64,000 bases of DNA from Panopea generosa. Its lineage: Eukaryota; Mollusca; Bivalvia; Adapedonta; Hiatellidae. The stretch spans positions 124,001 to 188,000 of the forward strand of contig CM055900.1 in assembly GCA_029582155.1 (NCBI GenBank), written 5' to 3'. The notes under the pieces are model-generated. The model did not search any database. It worked only from the letters and a program-made list of their open reading frames with translations, and was not told the origin of the DNA. This document shows positions 1 to 13,234 of the stretch, piece by piece (within the stretch, counting starts at the first letter, position 1; the number at the start of each line of letters is the position of its first letter). The translations under genes were made by a program, and so were the position numbers.

Positions 1-104
1 GCCCTGCCCAGAGACACCAAGTTTTTGACCCTGTCTCATCTAGAAGACGGTCAACGAGTCTCGAGAAAATGTGCACACGCTCAGTGCGTTGGCTTGGCAG
101 CGAT

Positions 105-2034
105 TTTGACGAAATTAGGCGAAAACATGGCTTCTATTCCCGGCGCTAATGCCACCCCTTGGCAAATACTTGGGCTTTAATGACCAACTCAGGTATTTTC
201 TACATACCATGCTCTGCCCAGAAACACCAATTATTTTTACCCTGTCTCATCTAGAAGACGGTCAACGAGTCTCAAAAACATGTGCACATGTTCAGTGCGT
301 TGGCAGGGCAGTGATTTCGAAAAAAATAGGCGAAAACATGGCTACTATTTCCGGCGCAAATGCCACGCCTTGGCAAATACTTGGGTTTCAATGCACAACT
401 TAGATATCTTCTATAAACCATGCCCTGCCCAGAGATACCACGTTTTTGATCCTGTCTCACCTAGAAGGCGGTCAACGAGTCTCGAGAACTTGTGCAAACG
501 TTCGGTGCATTGGCAGCGATTTTGACGAAATTAGTCGTAAATATGGCTTCACTTTCAGGCACAAATGCATCCCCTTGGCAAATACTTGGGTTTTAATGTA
601 CAACTCAGATATCTTTTTGAGATAATTCCCTACCCAGAGACACCAAGTTTTGACCCAAAAGGCAGTCAACGTGTCTCGAAAAGATGTGCACATGTTCATT
701 GCTTTGGCTGGGCAGCGGTTTTGACGAAATTAGTCGAAAACATGGCTTATCTTCCAGGCGCAAATGCTACACCTTGGCAAATACTTGGATTTCAATGCAC
801 AATTTAGGTATCTTTTACAAGAACATGTGCACACGTTCAGTGCGTAGGCTGGGCAGCGATTTTGACGAAATTAGTAGAAAAGATGTCTTCTCTTCCCGGC
901 GCAAATATCACTCCTTGGCAAATATTTCGGGTTTAATGCACAACTCAGATATCTTCTAAAGACCATGCCCTGCCCAGAGACACCCATTTTTGACCCTGTC
1001 TCATCTAAAAGGTGGTCAACGAGTCGCGAGAACATGTGCACACGTTCAGTGCGTTGGCTGGGCAGCGATTTTGACGAAATTAGGCGAAAACATGGCTTCT
1101 ATTCCCGGCGCTAATGCCACCCCTTGGCAAATACTTGGGCTTTAATGACCAACTCAGGTATCTTCTACATACCATGCTCTGCCCAGAAACACCAAGTATT
1201 TTTACCCTGTCTCATCTAGAAGACGGTCAACGAGTCTCAAAAACATGTGCACATGTTCAGTGCGTTGGCAGGGCAGTGATTTCGAAAAAAATAGGCGAAA
1301 ACATGGCTACTATTTCCGGCTCAAATGCCACGCCTTGGCAAATACTTGGGTTTCAATGCACAACTTAGATATCTTCTATAAACCATGCCCTGCCCAGAGA
1401 TACCACGTTTTTGACCCTGTCTCACCTAGAAGGCGGTCAACGAGTCTCGAGAACTTGTGCAAACGTTCGGTGCATTGGCAGCGATTTTGACGAAATTAGT
1501 CGTAAATATGGCTTCACTTTCAGGCACAAATGCAACCCCTTGGCAAATACTTGGGTTTTAATGTACAACTCAGATATCTTTTTCAGATAATTCCCTACAC
1601 AGAGACACCAAGCTTTGACCCAAAAGGCGGTCAACGTGTCTCGAAAAGATGTGCACATGTTCATTGCTTTGGCTGGGCAGCGGTTTTGACGAAATTAGTC
1701 GAAAACATGGCTTATCTTCCAGGCGCAAATGCTACACCTTGGCAAATACTTGGATTTCAATGCACAATTTAGGTATCTTTTACAAGAACATGTGCACACG
1801 TTCAGTGCGTAGGCTGGGCAGCGATTTTGACGAAATTAGTCGAAAAGATGTCTTCTCTTCCCGGCGTAAATATCACTCCTTGGCAAATATTTCGGGTTTA
1901 ATGCACAACTCAGATATCTTCTAAAGACCATGCCCTGCCCAGAGACACCCATTTTTGACCCTGTCTCATCTAAAAGGTGGTCAACGAGTCGCGAGAACAT
2001 GTGCACACGTTCAGTTCGTTGGCGGGGCAGCGAT
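105..2034. repeat. Higher-order repeat, 2 x 965 bp
   Basis: Bases about 105-1069 recur nearly unchanged at about 1070-2034, including distinctive variants such as the monomers with a TCGAAAAAAATAGGCGAAAA segment and one with a shortened AAAAGGC block. The unit contains five monomers, some truncated. Similarity between the two copies is far higher than between neighbouring monomers, so the duplication is recent and involved the multimer. Confidence 0.9.
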
Positions 2035-2260
2035 TTTGACGAATTAGGCGAAAATGTTTTTGATCCTGTCTCATATAAAAGGCGGTCAACGTGTCTCGAG
2101 AACATGTGCACATGTTCAGTGCGTTGGCAGGGCAGTGATTTCGAAAAAAATAGGCGAAAACATGGCTACTCTTTCCGGCGCAAATGCCACCCCTTGGCAA
2201 ATACTTGGATTTCAATGCACAACTAAGATATCTTCTACAGACCATGCCCTGCCCAGAGAC

Positions 2261-3860
2261 ACCACGTTTTTGACCCTGTCTCAACTAGAATGCGGTCAAC
2301 GAGTCTCGAGAACTTGTGCAAACGTTCGGTGCGTTGGCAGCGATTTTGACGAAATTAGTCGCAAACATTCTCTTTCCGACGCAAATGCAACCCCTTGGCA
2401 AATACTTGGGTTTCAATGTACAACTCAGATATCTTTTTGAGATAATTCCCTACCCAGAGACACCAAGTTTTGACCCTGTCTCATCTAGAAGGCGGTCAAC
2501 GAGTCTGGAGAACATATGCACACGTTTAGTTCGTTGGCTGGGCAGTGATTTTGACGAAATTAAGGGAAAACATGGCTTCTCTTCTCGGCGAAAATGCCAA
2601 ATACTTGGGTTTCAATGCACAACTCAGGTATCTTCTACAGACCATGTCCTGTCCAGAGACACCAAGTATTTGACCCTGTCACATCAAGAAGGCGGTCAAC
2701 GAGTCTCGAGAACATGTGCACACGTTCAGTCTGTTGGATGGGCAGTGATTTTGACGAAATTAGGGGAAAACATGGCTTCTCTTCTCGGCGAAAATGCCAA
2801 CTACTTGGGTTTCAATGCACAACTCAGGTATTTTCTACAGACCATGTCCTGCCCAGAGACACCATGTATTTGACCCTGTCACATTTAGAAGGCGGTCAAC
2901 GAGTCTCGAGAACATGTGCACACGTTCAGTTTGTTGGCTGGGCAGCGATTTTGCCGAATGTAGGCGAAAACATTGCCTCTCTTCCCGGCGCAAATGCCAA
3001 ATACTTGGGTTTCAATGCACAACTCAGGTATTTTCTACAGACCATGTCCTGCCCGGAGACACCACGTTTTTGACCCTGTCTCAACTAGAATGCGGTCAAC
3101 GAGTCTCGAGAACTTGTGCAAACGTTCGGTGCGTTGGCAGCGATTTTGACGAAATTAGTCGCAAACATTCTCTTTCCGACGCAAATGCAACCCCTTGGCA
3201 AATACTTGGGTTTCAATGTACAACTCAGATATTTTTTTCAGATAATTCCCTACCCAGAGACACCAAGTTTTGACCCTGTCTCATCTAGAAGGCGGTCAAC
3301 GAGTCTCGAGAACATTTGCACACGTTTAGTTCGTTGGCTGGGCAGTGATTTTGACGAAATTAAGGGAAAACATGGCTTCTCTTCTCGGCGAAAATGCCAA
3401 ATACTTGGGTTTCAATGCACAACTCAGGTATCTTCTACAGACCATGTCCTGTCCAGAGACACCAAGTATTTGACCCTGTCACATCTAGAAGGCGGTCAAC
3501 GAGTCTCAAGAACATGTGCACACGTTCAGTTCGTTGGATGGGCAGTGATTTTGACGAAATTAGGGGAAAACATGGCTTCTCTTCTCGGCGAAAATGCCAA
3601 CTACTTGGGTTTCAATGCACAACTCAGGTATTTTCTACAGACCATGTCCTGCCCAGAGACACCATGTATTTGACCCTGTCACATTTAGAAGGCGGTCAAC
3701 GAGTCTCGAGAACATGTGCACACGTTCAGTTTGTTGGCTGGGCAGCAATTTTGCCGAATGTAGGCGAAAACATTGCCTCTCTTCCCGGCGCAAATGCCAA
3801 ATACTTGGGTTTCAATGCACAACTCAGGTATTTTCTACAGACCATGTCCTGCCCGGAGAC
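2261..3860. repeat. Higher-order repeat, 2 x 800 bp
   Basis: Bases 2261-3060 recur at 3061-3860 with few differences; similarity falls away at 3861. Each copy holds four monomers of 200 bp, mostly the subtype lacking the ACCCCTTGGC segment. This unit differs in length and monomer composition from the 965 bp one, so two independent multimer amplifications sit side by side in the same array. Confidence 0.92.
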
Positions 3861-6800
3861 ACCAAGTTTTTTACCCTGTCTCATCTAGAAGACGGTCAAC
3901 GAGTCTGGAGAACATGTGAACACTGTTCAGTGCGTTGGCTGGGCAGCAATATTGACGAAATTAGGCGAAAACATGGATTCTCTTCCCGGCGCAAATGCCA
4001 TCCCTTTGCAAATACTTGGGTTTCAATTCACAACTCAGGTATCTTTTATAGACCATGCCCTGTCCAGAGACACCAAGTATTTTACCATGTCTCATCTAGA
4101 AGGCGATCAACGAGTCTCGAGAACATGTCCACACGTTCATTGCGTACGCTTGACAGCGATTTTGACGAAATAGGCGAAAACATGGCTTCTATTCACAGCA
4201 CAAATGTTCCCTTTGGCAAATACTTTGGTTTCAATGCACAACTAAGGTATCTTTTAAGGACCATACCCTGCCCAGACACACCAAGTTTTTTACCCTGTCT
4301 CATCGAGAAGGCGGTCAACGTGTATCGAGAACATGTGCACACGCTCAGTGCTTTTGCTTGGCAGCGGTTTTGACGAAATTAATCGAAATCATGGCTTATC
4401 TTCCCGGTGCAAATGACAACACTTGGCAAATACTTGGGTTTCAATACACAACTCAGGTATCTTTTACAGACCATGCCCTGCTCATAGACATCACGTTTTT
4501 GACCCTGTCTCATCTAGAAGACGGTCAACGAGTCTCGAGAACATGTGCACACGCTCAGTGCGTTGGCTGGGCATCGATATTGACGAATTAGGCGAAAGCA
4601 TGGCTTCTCTTCACGGCACAAATGCAACTTCTTGGCATATACTTTGGTTTCAATGCACAACTCATTTATCTTCTACTGACCATGCCCTGCACAGAGACAC
4701 CAAGTTTTTTACCCTGTCTCATCCAAAAGGCGGTCAACGTGTATCGAAAACATGTGCACACGTTCAGTGCGTTCGCTGGGCAGCGATTTTGACGAAATTA
4801 GGCGAAAACATAGCTTCTCTTCCCGGCGCCAATGCCACTCCTTGACAAATACTTGGATTTTAATGCACAACTCAGGTATATTCTACAGACCATGCCCTGC
4901 CCAGAGAGTGTAAGTTTTTGCCCTTGTCTCATCTAGAAGGTGGTCAACGAGTCTGGAAAACATGTGAACACGTTCAGTGCGTTGGCTGGGCAGCGATTTT
5001 GACGAAATTAGGCGAAAACATTGATTCTCCCTTCCCGGCGCCAATGTCATCCCTTTGCAAATACTTGGGTTTCAATTCACAACTCAGGTATCTTTTATAG
5101 ACCATGCCCTGTCCAGAGACACTAAATTTTTTACCTTGTCTCAACTAGAAGGCGGTCAACGAGTCTTGAGAACATGTGCACACGTTCAGTGCATGGGCTT
5201 GACAGCGATTTTGACGAATGAGGCGAAAGCATGGCTTCTCTTCACGGCACAAATGCAACTTCTTGGCATATACTTTTGTTTCAATACACCACTCATTTAT
5301 CTTCTACATACAATGCCCTGCCCAGAGACACCAAGTTTTTTACCCTGTCTCATTCAAAAGGCGGTCAACGTATCTCAAAAGCATGTGCACACGTTCAGTG
5401 CGTTGGCTGGGCAGCGATTTTGACGAAATTAGGCGAAAACATAGCTTCTCTTTCCGGCGCCAATGCCACTCCTTGGCAAATACTTGGATTTTAATGCACA
5501 ACTCAGGTATATTCTACAGACCATGCCCTGTCCAGAGATAGCACTTTTTGCCCTTGTCTCATCTAGAAGGTGGTCAACGAGTCTGGAGAACATGTGAACA
5601 CGTTCAGTGCGTTGGCTGGGCAGCGATTTTGACGAAATTAGGCGAAAACATGGATTCTCTTCCCGGCGCAAACGCTATCCCTTTGCAAATACATGGGTTT
5701 CAATTCACAACTCAGGTATCTTTTATAGACCATGCCCTGTCCAGAGACACTTAGTTTTTGACCCTGTCTCATCTAGAAGGCGATCAACGAGTCTCGAGAA
5801 CATGTCCACACGTTCATTGCGTACGCTTGACAGCGATTTTGACGAATTAGGCGAAAACATGACTTCTATTCACAGCACAAATGCTACCCTTTGGCAAAAA
5901 CTTGGATTTGAATGCACAACTTAGATTTCAACTACAGACCATACCTTTCCCAGAGACACCAAATGTTTAACCCTGTCTCAACTAGAAGGCGGCCAACGAG
6001 TATCGAGAACATGTGCATCTTCTTGGCATATACTTGGATTTCAATGCACAACTCATTTATCTTCTACAGACCATGCCCTGCTCAGAGACACCAAGTATTT
6101 TACCCTGTCTCATCCAAAAGGCGGCCAACGTGTCTCGAAAACATGTGCACACGTTCAGTGCGTTGGCTGGGCAGCGATTTGACAGAATTAGTCGAAAACA
6201 TGGCTTCTCTTTCCGGCGCTAATGCCACCCCTTGACAAATACTTGGGTTTCAATGCATAACTTAGGTATCTTCTACAGACCATGCCTGCCCAGAGACACC
6301 AAGTTTATGACCCTGTTTCGTCCAGAAGGCGGTCAAAGAGTCTCAAGAACATGTGCACACGTTCAGTGCGTAGGCTAGGCAGCGATTTTGACGAAATTAG
6401 TCGAAAACATGTCGTCTCTTCCCGGCGCAAATGTCACCCCTTGGCAAATATTTCGGGTTTAATGCACAACTCAGATATCTTCTAAAGACCATGCCCTGCC
6501 CAAAGACACCAATTGTTGACCCTGTCTCATCTAGAAGGCGGTTTACGAGTCTCGAGAACATGTGCACACGTTCAGTACGTTGGCTGAGCAGCGATTTTGA
6601 AGAAATTAGGCGAAAACATGGATTCTCTTCCTGGCGCGAATGCCACCCCTTGACAGATACTTGGGCTTTAATGTACAACTCAGGTATCTTCTACATAACA
6701 TGCCCTGCCCAGATACACTAATTTTATTACCTTGTCTCAACTAGAAGGCGGTCAACGAGTTTCGAGAACATGTGCACACGTTCAGTGCATGGGCTTGACA

Positions 6801-7080
6801 GCGATTTTGACGAATTGGGCGAAAATATGGCTTCTATTCACGGCACAAATGCTACCCTTTGGCAAATACTTGGATTTGAATGCACAACTTAGATATCTTT
6901 TACAGACCTAACCTTGCCCAGAGACACAAAACTGTTTACCTTGTCTCAACTAGAAGGCGGTCAACGAGTCTCGAGAACATGTGCACACGTTCAGTGCGTT
7001 GGTTTAGGTGAAAACATTGCTTCTCTTCCCGACGCACATTCAACTCCTTGTCAAATACTTGGGTTTTAATGCACAAATAT

Positions 7081-8428
7081 TTTAATATATATATTTATTT
7101 GTGAATTAATTATGCATTTATTTTGTAAATTGGAAATATATTTGTTTGAATACATTGACCATTTGTATTATCATTCATGTTGAATAAGGTATCAAAAACT
7201 ATGTCTTATTTAATGTATTGGAAATACATTACTTGGCTCTTATCAGATTTTAAGTAGTATAGGTGGTGGTCCTGCTGCAGGTAGAGTATTAACCGTTCAC
7301 GCAAGAGGTCGCGAGTTTGATTTTAGGCTCAATCCAATTGCCTTAACACTCTGAAAACAGCATAGGAAACGATTCATATAAGCGTTGGCACTATTTTGCA
7401 ATCAAGCAACAAAAACTAAATTACCCTCTTGAAATTTATATTTCGGAAATTATAAACATCTTTTACAATAGTTATTGTTCTCATGTTAGATTTGTAAAAG
7501 AACACAAATAAAACAATGTCAATTACAATTTCATTGCATTTGGATAGTTGGGTTCTTGGCTTTACTGATATCGAAGGCTTCTTTTATAAATTCATAAATT
7601 CGGAGACTTTATACAACAAAGGTTTATTCTCGGAAGCAGTTATAGAATTCAATTTATTAATGATAAAATATTATATCGAATAAGGACAAAATGATACGTC
7701 ATGTTTTTTTCACTAAGAAATGCATGGCTTTACACCAATGTCCCTACTACTTCGTTATTAAATACTTTGTTTCAAAACACTAATACACTGATATCTTAGT
7801 ATTGTAACCATATACTAAAAACGGTGACTTTAATATGTTTAACCTCTCGGGAAATATATAAGGTATCTCGAAATATAACGTATCTTTTAAATTGGTAAAT
7901 ATTTCCTGTGCAACCAGTGTCAGTACAACACCAATATAAACCATTATCGATCTAATAGTATTACAGAGCGGCGCTAGTACCTGATCGGAAATGATCGGAC
8001 ATGTGTATTAGGATATTAGGACTTTTCTGTTCAGGCGTAGAAAATTCCCTACCTGCATCACAAACTGGACGGTAAAGAACGTTACATTTGGGTAACGACA
8101 AAATTCCATGTTACGCTAAAATAATCTCGATGTATTTAGATGTTATATATTAGAACCATTTAAACTCATGTCGATGCTCCTTGCTTTTTCAATAATAAAA
8201 CCATTAAGTATATTTGGTAATATAACATGTTTAATGCACAAACACACACACACATTAATAACGTTAGTTCTTTTAACTATTTTTGGTGACCATTTCTATT
8301 CCTTTAAAACAATTTTATAAAAGGTTCATAGTATTTTTTTTTACAATTGTGCTGTAACATCTATTATGAGGATCATTTTTCTTCCTGTAAAACTATTTTA
8401 CGCGGAACGCGTATACTCAACAATTGAG
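7081..8428. other. AT-rich flank between satellite and gene A 3' end
   Basis: No credible gene. It holds a SINE-like copy at about 7258-7440 and a short CA run near 8240. The last few hundred bases should contain the 3' UTR of gene A, which is transcribed from the minus strand, but I did not fix a polyadenylation site. Confidence 0.6.
7258..7440 (+). mobile_element. tRNA-derived SINE, family 2, copy 1
   Basis: The head resembles a tRNA promoter region: a box A-like GTGGTCCTGCTGCAGGTAGA and a decayed box B-like GAGTTTGATTTTAGG. The body then shares GATTCATATAAGCG, a GCACTATTTTGCAATC-like block and a final AACTAAATTA with the copy at 36930. Two loci sharing head, body and tail support a SINE rather than a tRNA gene. 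Box B is mutated and no cloverleaf is apparent. Confidence 0.6.
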
Positions 8429-8743
8429 TCAGTACAACGGAGTCTGTCCAGAGACAAGATGATCATTTCCATCCTTGTATAAGTCTTCATACAGAGGTGG
8501 AGGTGATGAATATTGTCCTGTAGGTGGCGCTTGATTTTGGTCCTGCCTTCCATGTGATTGCATGTTTGTCGTTTGATTCGGATATTGTGCACTTAGTGGA
8601 TAATTGCCGTATCCTGGGTTTGATGTGTTGCTAGAATACACAGGTGGTTGTCCGCTGACATAGCTAGGCTGGTTCTGAGCGCCATAAACGACATGTGACT
8701 GTTGTCCGGCAGTATTTGCATTGTATACTACAGGTTGTGAACG
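8429..8743 (-). CDS. Gene A exon 5: PPxY cytoplasmic tail and stop
   Basis: The acceptor TTTTATCCACAG precedes CGTTCACAACC, entering in phase 0. The exon codes residues 251-354 and ends in ...GQTPLY and a TGA stop. It is rich in Tyr, Pro, Gln and Asn with repeated YxxP-like spacing, has two PPxY motifs, and an acidic YEDLYKD after the second. No basic or zinc motifs are seen. Confidence 0.85.
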   Translation of the reverse strand, partial: RSQPVVYNANTAGQQSHVVYGAQNQPSYVSGQPPVYSSNTSNPGYGNYPLSAQYPNQTTNMQSHGRQDQNQAPPTGQYSSPPPLYEDLYKDGNDHLVSGQTPLY

Positions 8744-11700
8744 CTGTGGATAAAATAACACCTGATTAATTATATATTAAACGACATAATCATGGATTAT
8801 TTTGAAGTATTCAACATACATATAATTATATTTGAACGTGTTTATAGTTATATATTGAGCATTTGTTTATCTTATTAAATAACATGTACCAAAACATGAA
8901 CCATCTCTATGCTTCACTTCAGATTTAGGCGCCAAAACCAATATGAATAGAATATTTGACAAACTGATATATACAACTGCGATATCCTAGTTCTTTTTTA
9001 TTTTGTGATCAAATATTTTAATTAATAATTTATCGAAACTTTTACACAACCTAAGCATAATTACATAAAATTGCACATGTACTATATTGTTTTATAACAT
9101 TTATAATAATCTTTATGTGTTATTAACTGGTTTCTTCAAATAAATAGTATCTGCAAGCATTGTATGTGCTTTATCCTGGACGGAGATTTACATAAACATG
9201 CTTTTAACCCAACACATTTTCTGTCTCTGTAGTATTCTAAGACTTCCAGTACATACAAATTACATGTTATTGTATAATACGTATAGATTTTTGAAATAAG
9301 ATGTCTTTAAACTGAATATAACTTATAGTGATTTTATGCATATACACGAAAGAAAAGCTTTGTAATGCCATGAAACGAAAAACGCCTATATGTTGTTAAA
9401 TTACCATCAAAGTAACTATATTCATTTTGTTTGTAACACGATAAATTGTGTTATGTATAATCATATATGAGGAGAAAAAGGAAAAAGGTAGAGTATAAAA
9501 GGCATACGACAATTTATTATTTTCTACTTTGTTCTGTTGAAGCCGGGCTTTATGTCAAAGGCACAACTTGCTTTTGTCGTCATGATAAATATTTGGAGAG
9601 GAAATCACTGCCAAAATGATCAAACGCGACAGGGCTACATAATTACTTACAGAAGGACGGTGGCTCTACTCAGAATTATTATGGGGTCTTTATCGACAAA
9701 TAAAACGGAATTTCATAAATAACATGACTTATGTTAAAAAGGCGTTAAACTGCGTGCATTCCATTTCAAACATGAGTGCAATGACCGTATCATTATAAGT
9801 TTAAAATGGAATACTGGCATATACTATATATTATCTGACCATATCATCAGGTCGAATAAATTGTTTCAAAATTGTTTACATAAAATTCGTGAGTTTGAAT
9901 CAAGATTGGTCCCAAATTTGACTTGAGAAAATTAAGCAGTTATTTGATGGTTCTAAAAAAAGGTTTTCCTCGGCCAATAAAATTGTATGTTTAGCACAAC
10001 CTGGAATCTCTTACTATGTTATTTCTCTTTATATGTCCACGTGTACAGCATTTGAATATTAGGAAAACGGTCACAATGAAAATGAACCCGGCCAGGCTTA
10101 CGCAAATGATCCACACGACATTTGCGGGCAAATCACACCCAGAGTCATCACCGCATGAATTGTAGCCTTTGCACTTGATATCATCGTCGATGCAGCGTCC
10201 ATTGTTACATTCAAAGTTATTGTTGGGGCAACTGGAGCCTGTTGATACAAGAGAAATGCATAAATGCGCACATGTACCAGTACGTAAATGAAGGTTTAAT
10301 TGTGACAAATTTGATGATCAGTGATAGTTAGATCATGATATTCTTTGTTTTACTGAAACTTACCTTGATAACAAGATACCAAATGACTCTTTAATACTTA
10401 ATGAGAACTTTGATATATTTTATAGAAAGGACCGTTCTAATCATGGAGGGGGGTGGGGGGATACTTGTTTATGTTTCAAATAGTGTTATTCATTTCAGGC
10501 GAAATGACTTTGAAATATTTTGTAACGAATCAATTTCGATAAATGTCAAAATCAAAAATGAAAATATACTATTAGGTGTGTTCTATAGACCCAAAACTGC
10601 AGATATAACGTTTTTCAATGACTTGAATGCAACTATTGAGAAAACATACGAAACTTCTAAAAATATCGTCCTATTAGGTGATTTTAATGAAAACCTTCTC
10701 AACTCATCATTCCATAACCTGAAAGATATATAAACCTTAAACTCACTTATAATACTATAAATGAGCCCACCAGAAATCTAGCCATTCTTGATCCAAGCAT
10801 TGTTCCATATGATGTGCCATAGAAATGCTGGTACTATGGAAGTTCCAGCTAACATAAGTGATCATAAAGCAACATACATAATATTACAATTCCCGTACGA
10901 GCTAAATTCTACATATAAAAAAAACAAATATGGTTATACAACAAAGCAAATTTTAATCTCCTTTATGATAAAGTTAAATCATATGATTGGGACTGCTTAA
11001 CAAATTACTCTATTAATGAAGCATGTGACAAGTTTACATATATATATATATTTATTGGAATGGTTAAAACTTGCATACCATCTAAATTAGTAACTGTTCG
11101 TCCAAACGACAGGCGTTGGTTCGATTCAGAAGTTAGAAAATATCTAAAAATAAGGGACAGACTAAAGAAAATTGCAATTTAATCAGGCAAGGCAAATGCT
11201 TGGTATAAATAAAAAACATAAAAAAATATCGATTTCTACAAAACCATCCAACAACATTTCAATTAATGGACATCCATCATCATATCTGCAAAACCTTAAA
11301 TAGCAAACAATTTTTCTTGCATGGTATTCTGTGACATATCGAAGGTTTTTGTTTGTGTTTGGCATCAAGGGCTCTTATTCAAACTTAAAGAAATTGGCAT
11401 AAATGGTACAATACTAAATTGGTTATCAAGTTATCTGAAACACAGATCTCAACGTGTTGATAAACAATCATCCGAATCCACTCGTAAGTTTATAAATGCA
11501 GGTGTTTCCCAAGGGTCTGTCCTTGGACTTCTATTATTTCAAATAAATGTTAACGATATCGCTGATTAACTAGGTTGTATGCGGACGATAGTTCCTTTTA
11601 TTATTCTGCAACTTCTACCCAGGATCTTGAAGGTATCATAAACTATGATCTTGATGTTATATCTAAATAGTCTAAGCAATGGATGGTGAATTTTAATCCA

Positions 11701-13182
11701 ATGGCGCAATGTTCTTGTCTTTAAGAAAAACCTGACAGACTACTTAATATTATATTTGAAAATACTTCTTTACAAATTGTTAATTCTCATAAACATCTTG
11801 GTGTTACTTTAAGCCATGGTGGTAAGTGGTTAACACATATTGAAAGCATATTACATTTTGCTTCCAAGACAATTCACATTATGAGACGTTTGAAATTCAC
11901 TATTGAAAGAAATGCACTCAATCAAATGTACATATCGTATGTACATCCAATTCTAGAGTATTCCTCATTGGTTTGGGATGGTTGCATAGTGCACCTCACA
12001 GACTCAATAGAAAAACTAAAAAACGAAGCAGCACGAATTGTTACTGGACTTACCCAATCAGTATCTATTCAAAAACTGTATAATGAATGTGAATGGGAAC
12101 CGCTTAAAAAGAGAAGTGAAATTCAAAAATATTACCTTATTTAATGCATATCATTCAAACATTCAAAGTTATATAAATGATCTTTTCCCGCCTCTAGTTG
12201 GTGCAACAACTGATTACCCACTTGGAAACAGAGATATCTATACTACTCCATACTGTAGAACAGAGATAATGCGAAAGTCACCGTTCTGTGAGTGTCAAGA
12301 GGTTATAGAAGATGCTGAACAATACTTCTTTAAATGGCCTAGATATAGCAATCAAAGACTCATCTTGCATAACAGCCATTTATTATCAATCTACTATTGA
12401 GTGGAAGTGAAACTATATCTATAGAATGAATGAATGAATGAATAGGGTTTTACGGCGTACCAACACATTATAGGTTATTCGACGCCAACAGGAAGGAAGG
12501 TTCCAGGTTCACTCTACATGTACAAAAACAACAAATTAACATACAGATTTAAAAAAAATAGACCAGCAAATGAATATGCAGAATGAACCTAGAACCTTGA
12601 TACCTGCAGAACTGCAGAGTTTCAGCAAATTATATCGTGTTACTCAAATTGTCGCTTCTTACGACATGCATGAGCCACAGTGGTCCTATTCTTGCCATCA
12701 CTCATATGGCTCTCTGAAACCACACGTGGGTTCATTATTTAATCACAATGATGAACATGACAAAAATGATAAAATGAACATGATACCCATTCGGAGGATT
12801 CCTACCCCTCTGTAGAGATCGGCAGTGATTCTATTCTTAGCCGGAACCACACGGGCTTTATATCTACAGAAGATAACTATTGTAGATGCTGTCCCTAACT
12901 TTATTAAAGATGCCCATATATTTTAATATAATAATAATAATATGGATAATAATGATAAAAATAATAATTACAATAATAATAATCATAATAATAATGATTA
13001 TAAATAATAAATGAGTTTAAATATATTATATACTAATTTAGAAATATACACTCTTTGTGTATATATATCCTGTATATATGTCCTGTCCAAACACAAAGTT
13101 ATGCTATCTGAGAATGCCTGTCATAAAGGGAGTCAGGAAAATATAATCATATACTTCTTACTATTTTCTTTTATCTGCTTAT

Positions 13183-13234
<52 letters not shown>

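Larger units (their letters stand above)
1..7080. repeat. Satellite array, 200-210 bp monomer
   Basis: The whole stretch is built from head-to-tail copies of one monomer. Recognisable blocks recur in order: CTTGGCAAATACTTGGGTTT, AATGCACAACTCAGGTAT, CCATGCCCTGCCCAGAGACA, CGGTCAACGAGTCTCGAGAA, CATGTGCACACGTTCAGTGC and GCAGCGATTTTGACGAAATT. Full monomers are about 207-210 bp. A subtype near 2.5-3.9 kb lacks about 10 bp (the ACCCCTTGGC segment) and repeats at 200 bp. I estimate about 34 copies. Divergence rises near 7 kb, where the array stops abruptly at an AT-rich flank; the left end lies outside the window. Open frames occur in two or more frames and shift at each 200 bp unit, so they do not suggest coding. 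Confidence 0.97.

Noticed and set aside
149-6721. Many open frames of 60-259 codons on both strands
   Set aside because: They lie in the satellite and shift frame at each 200 bp unit while repeating the same peptide blocks; there is no coding constraint.
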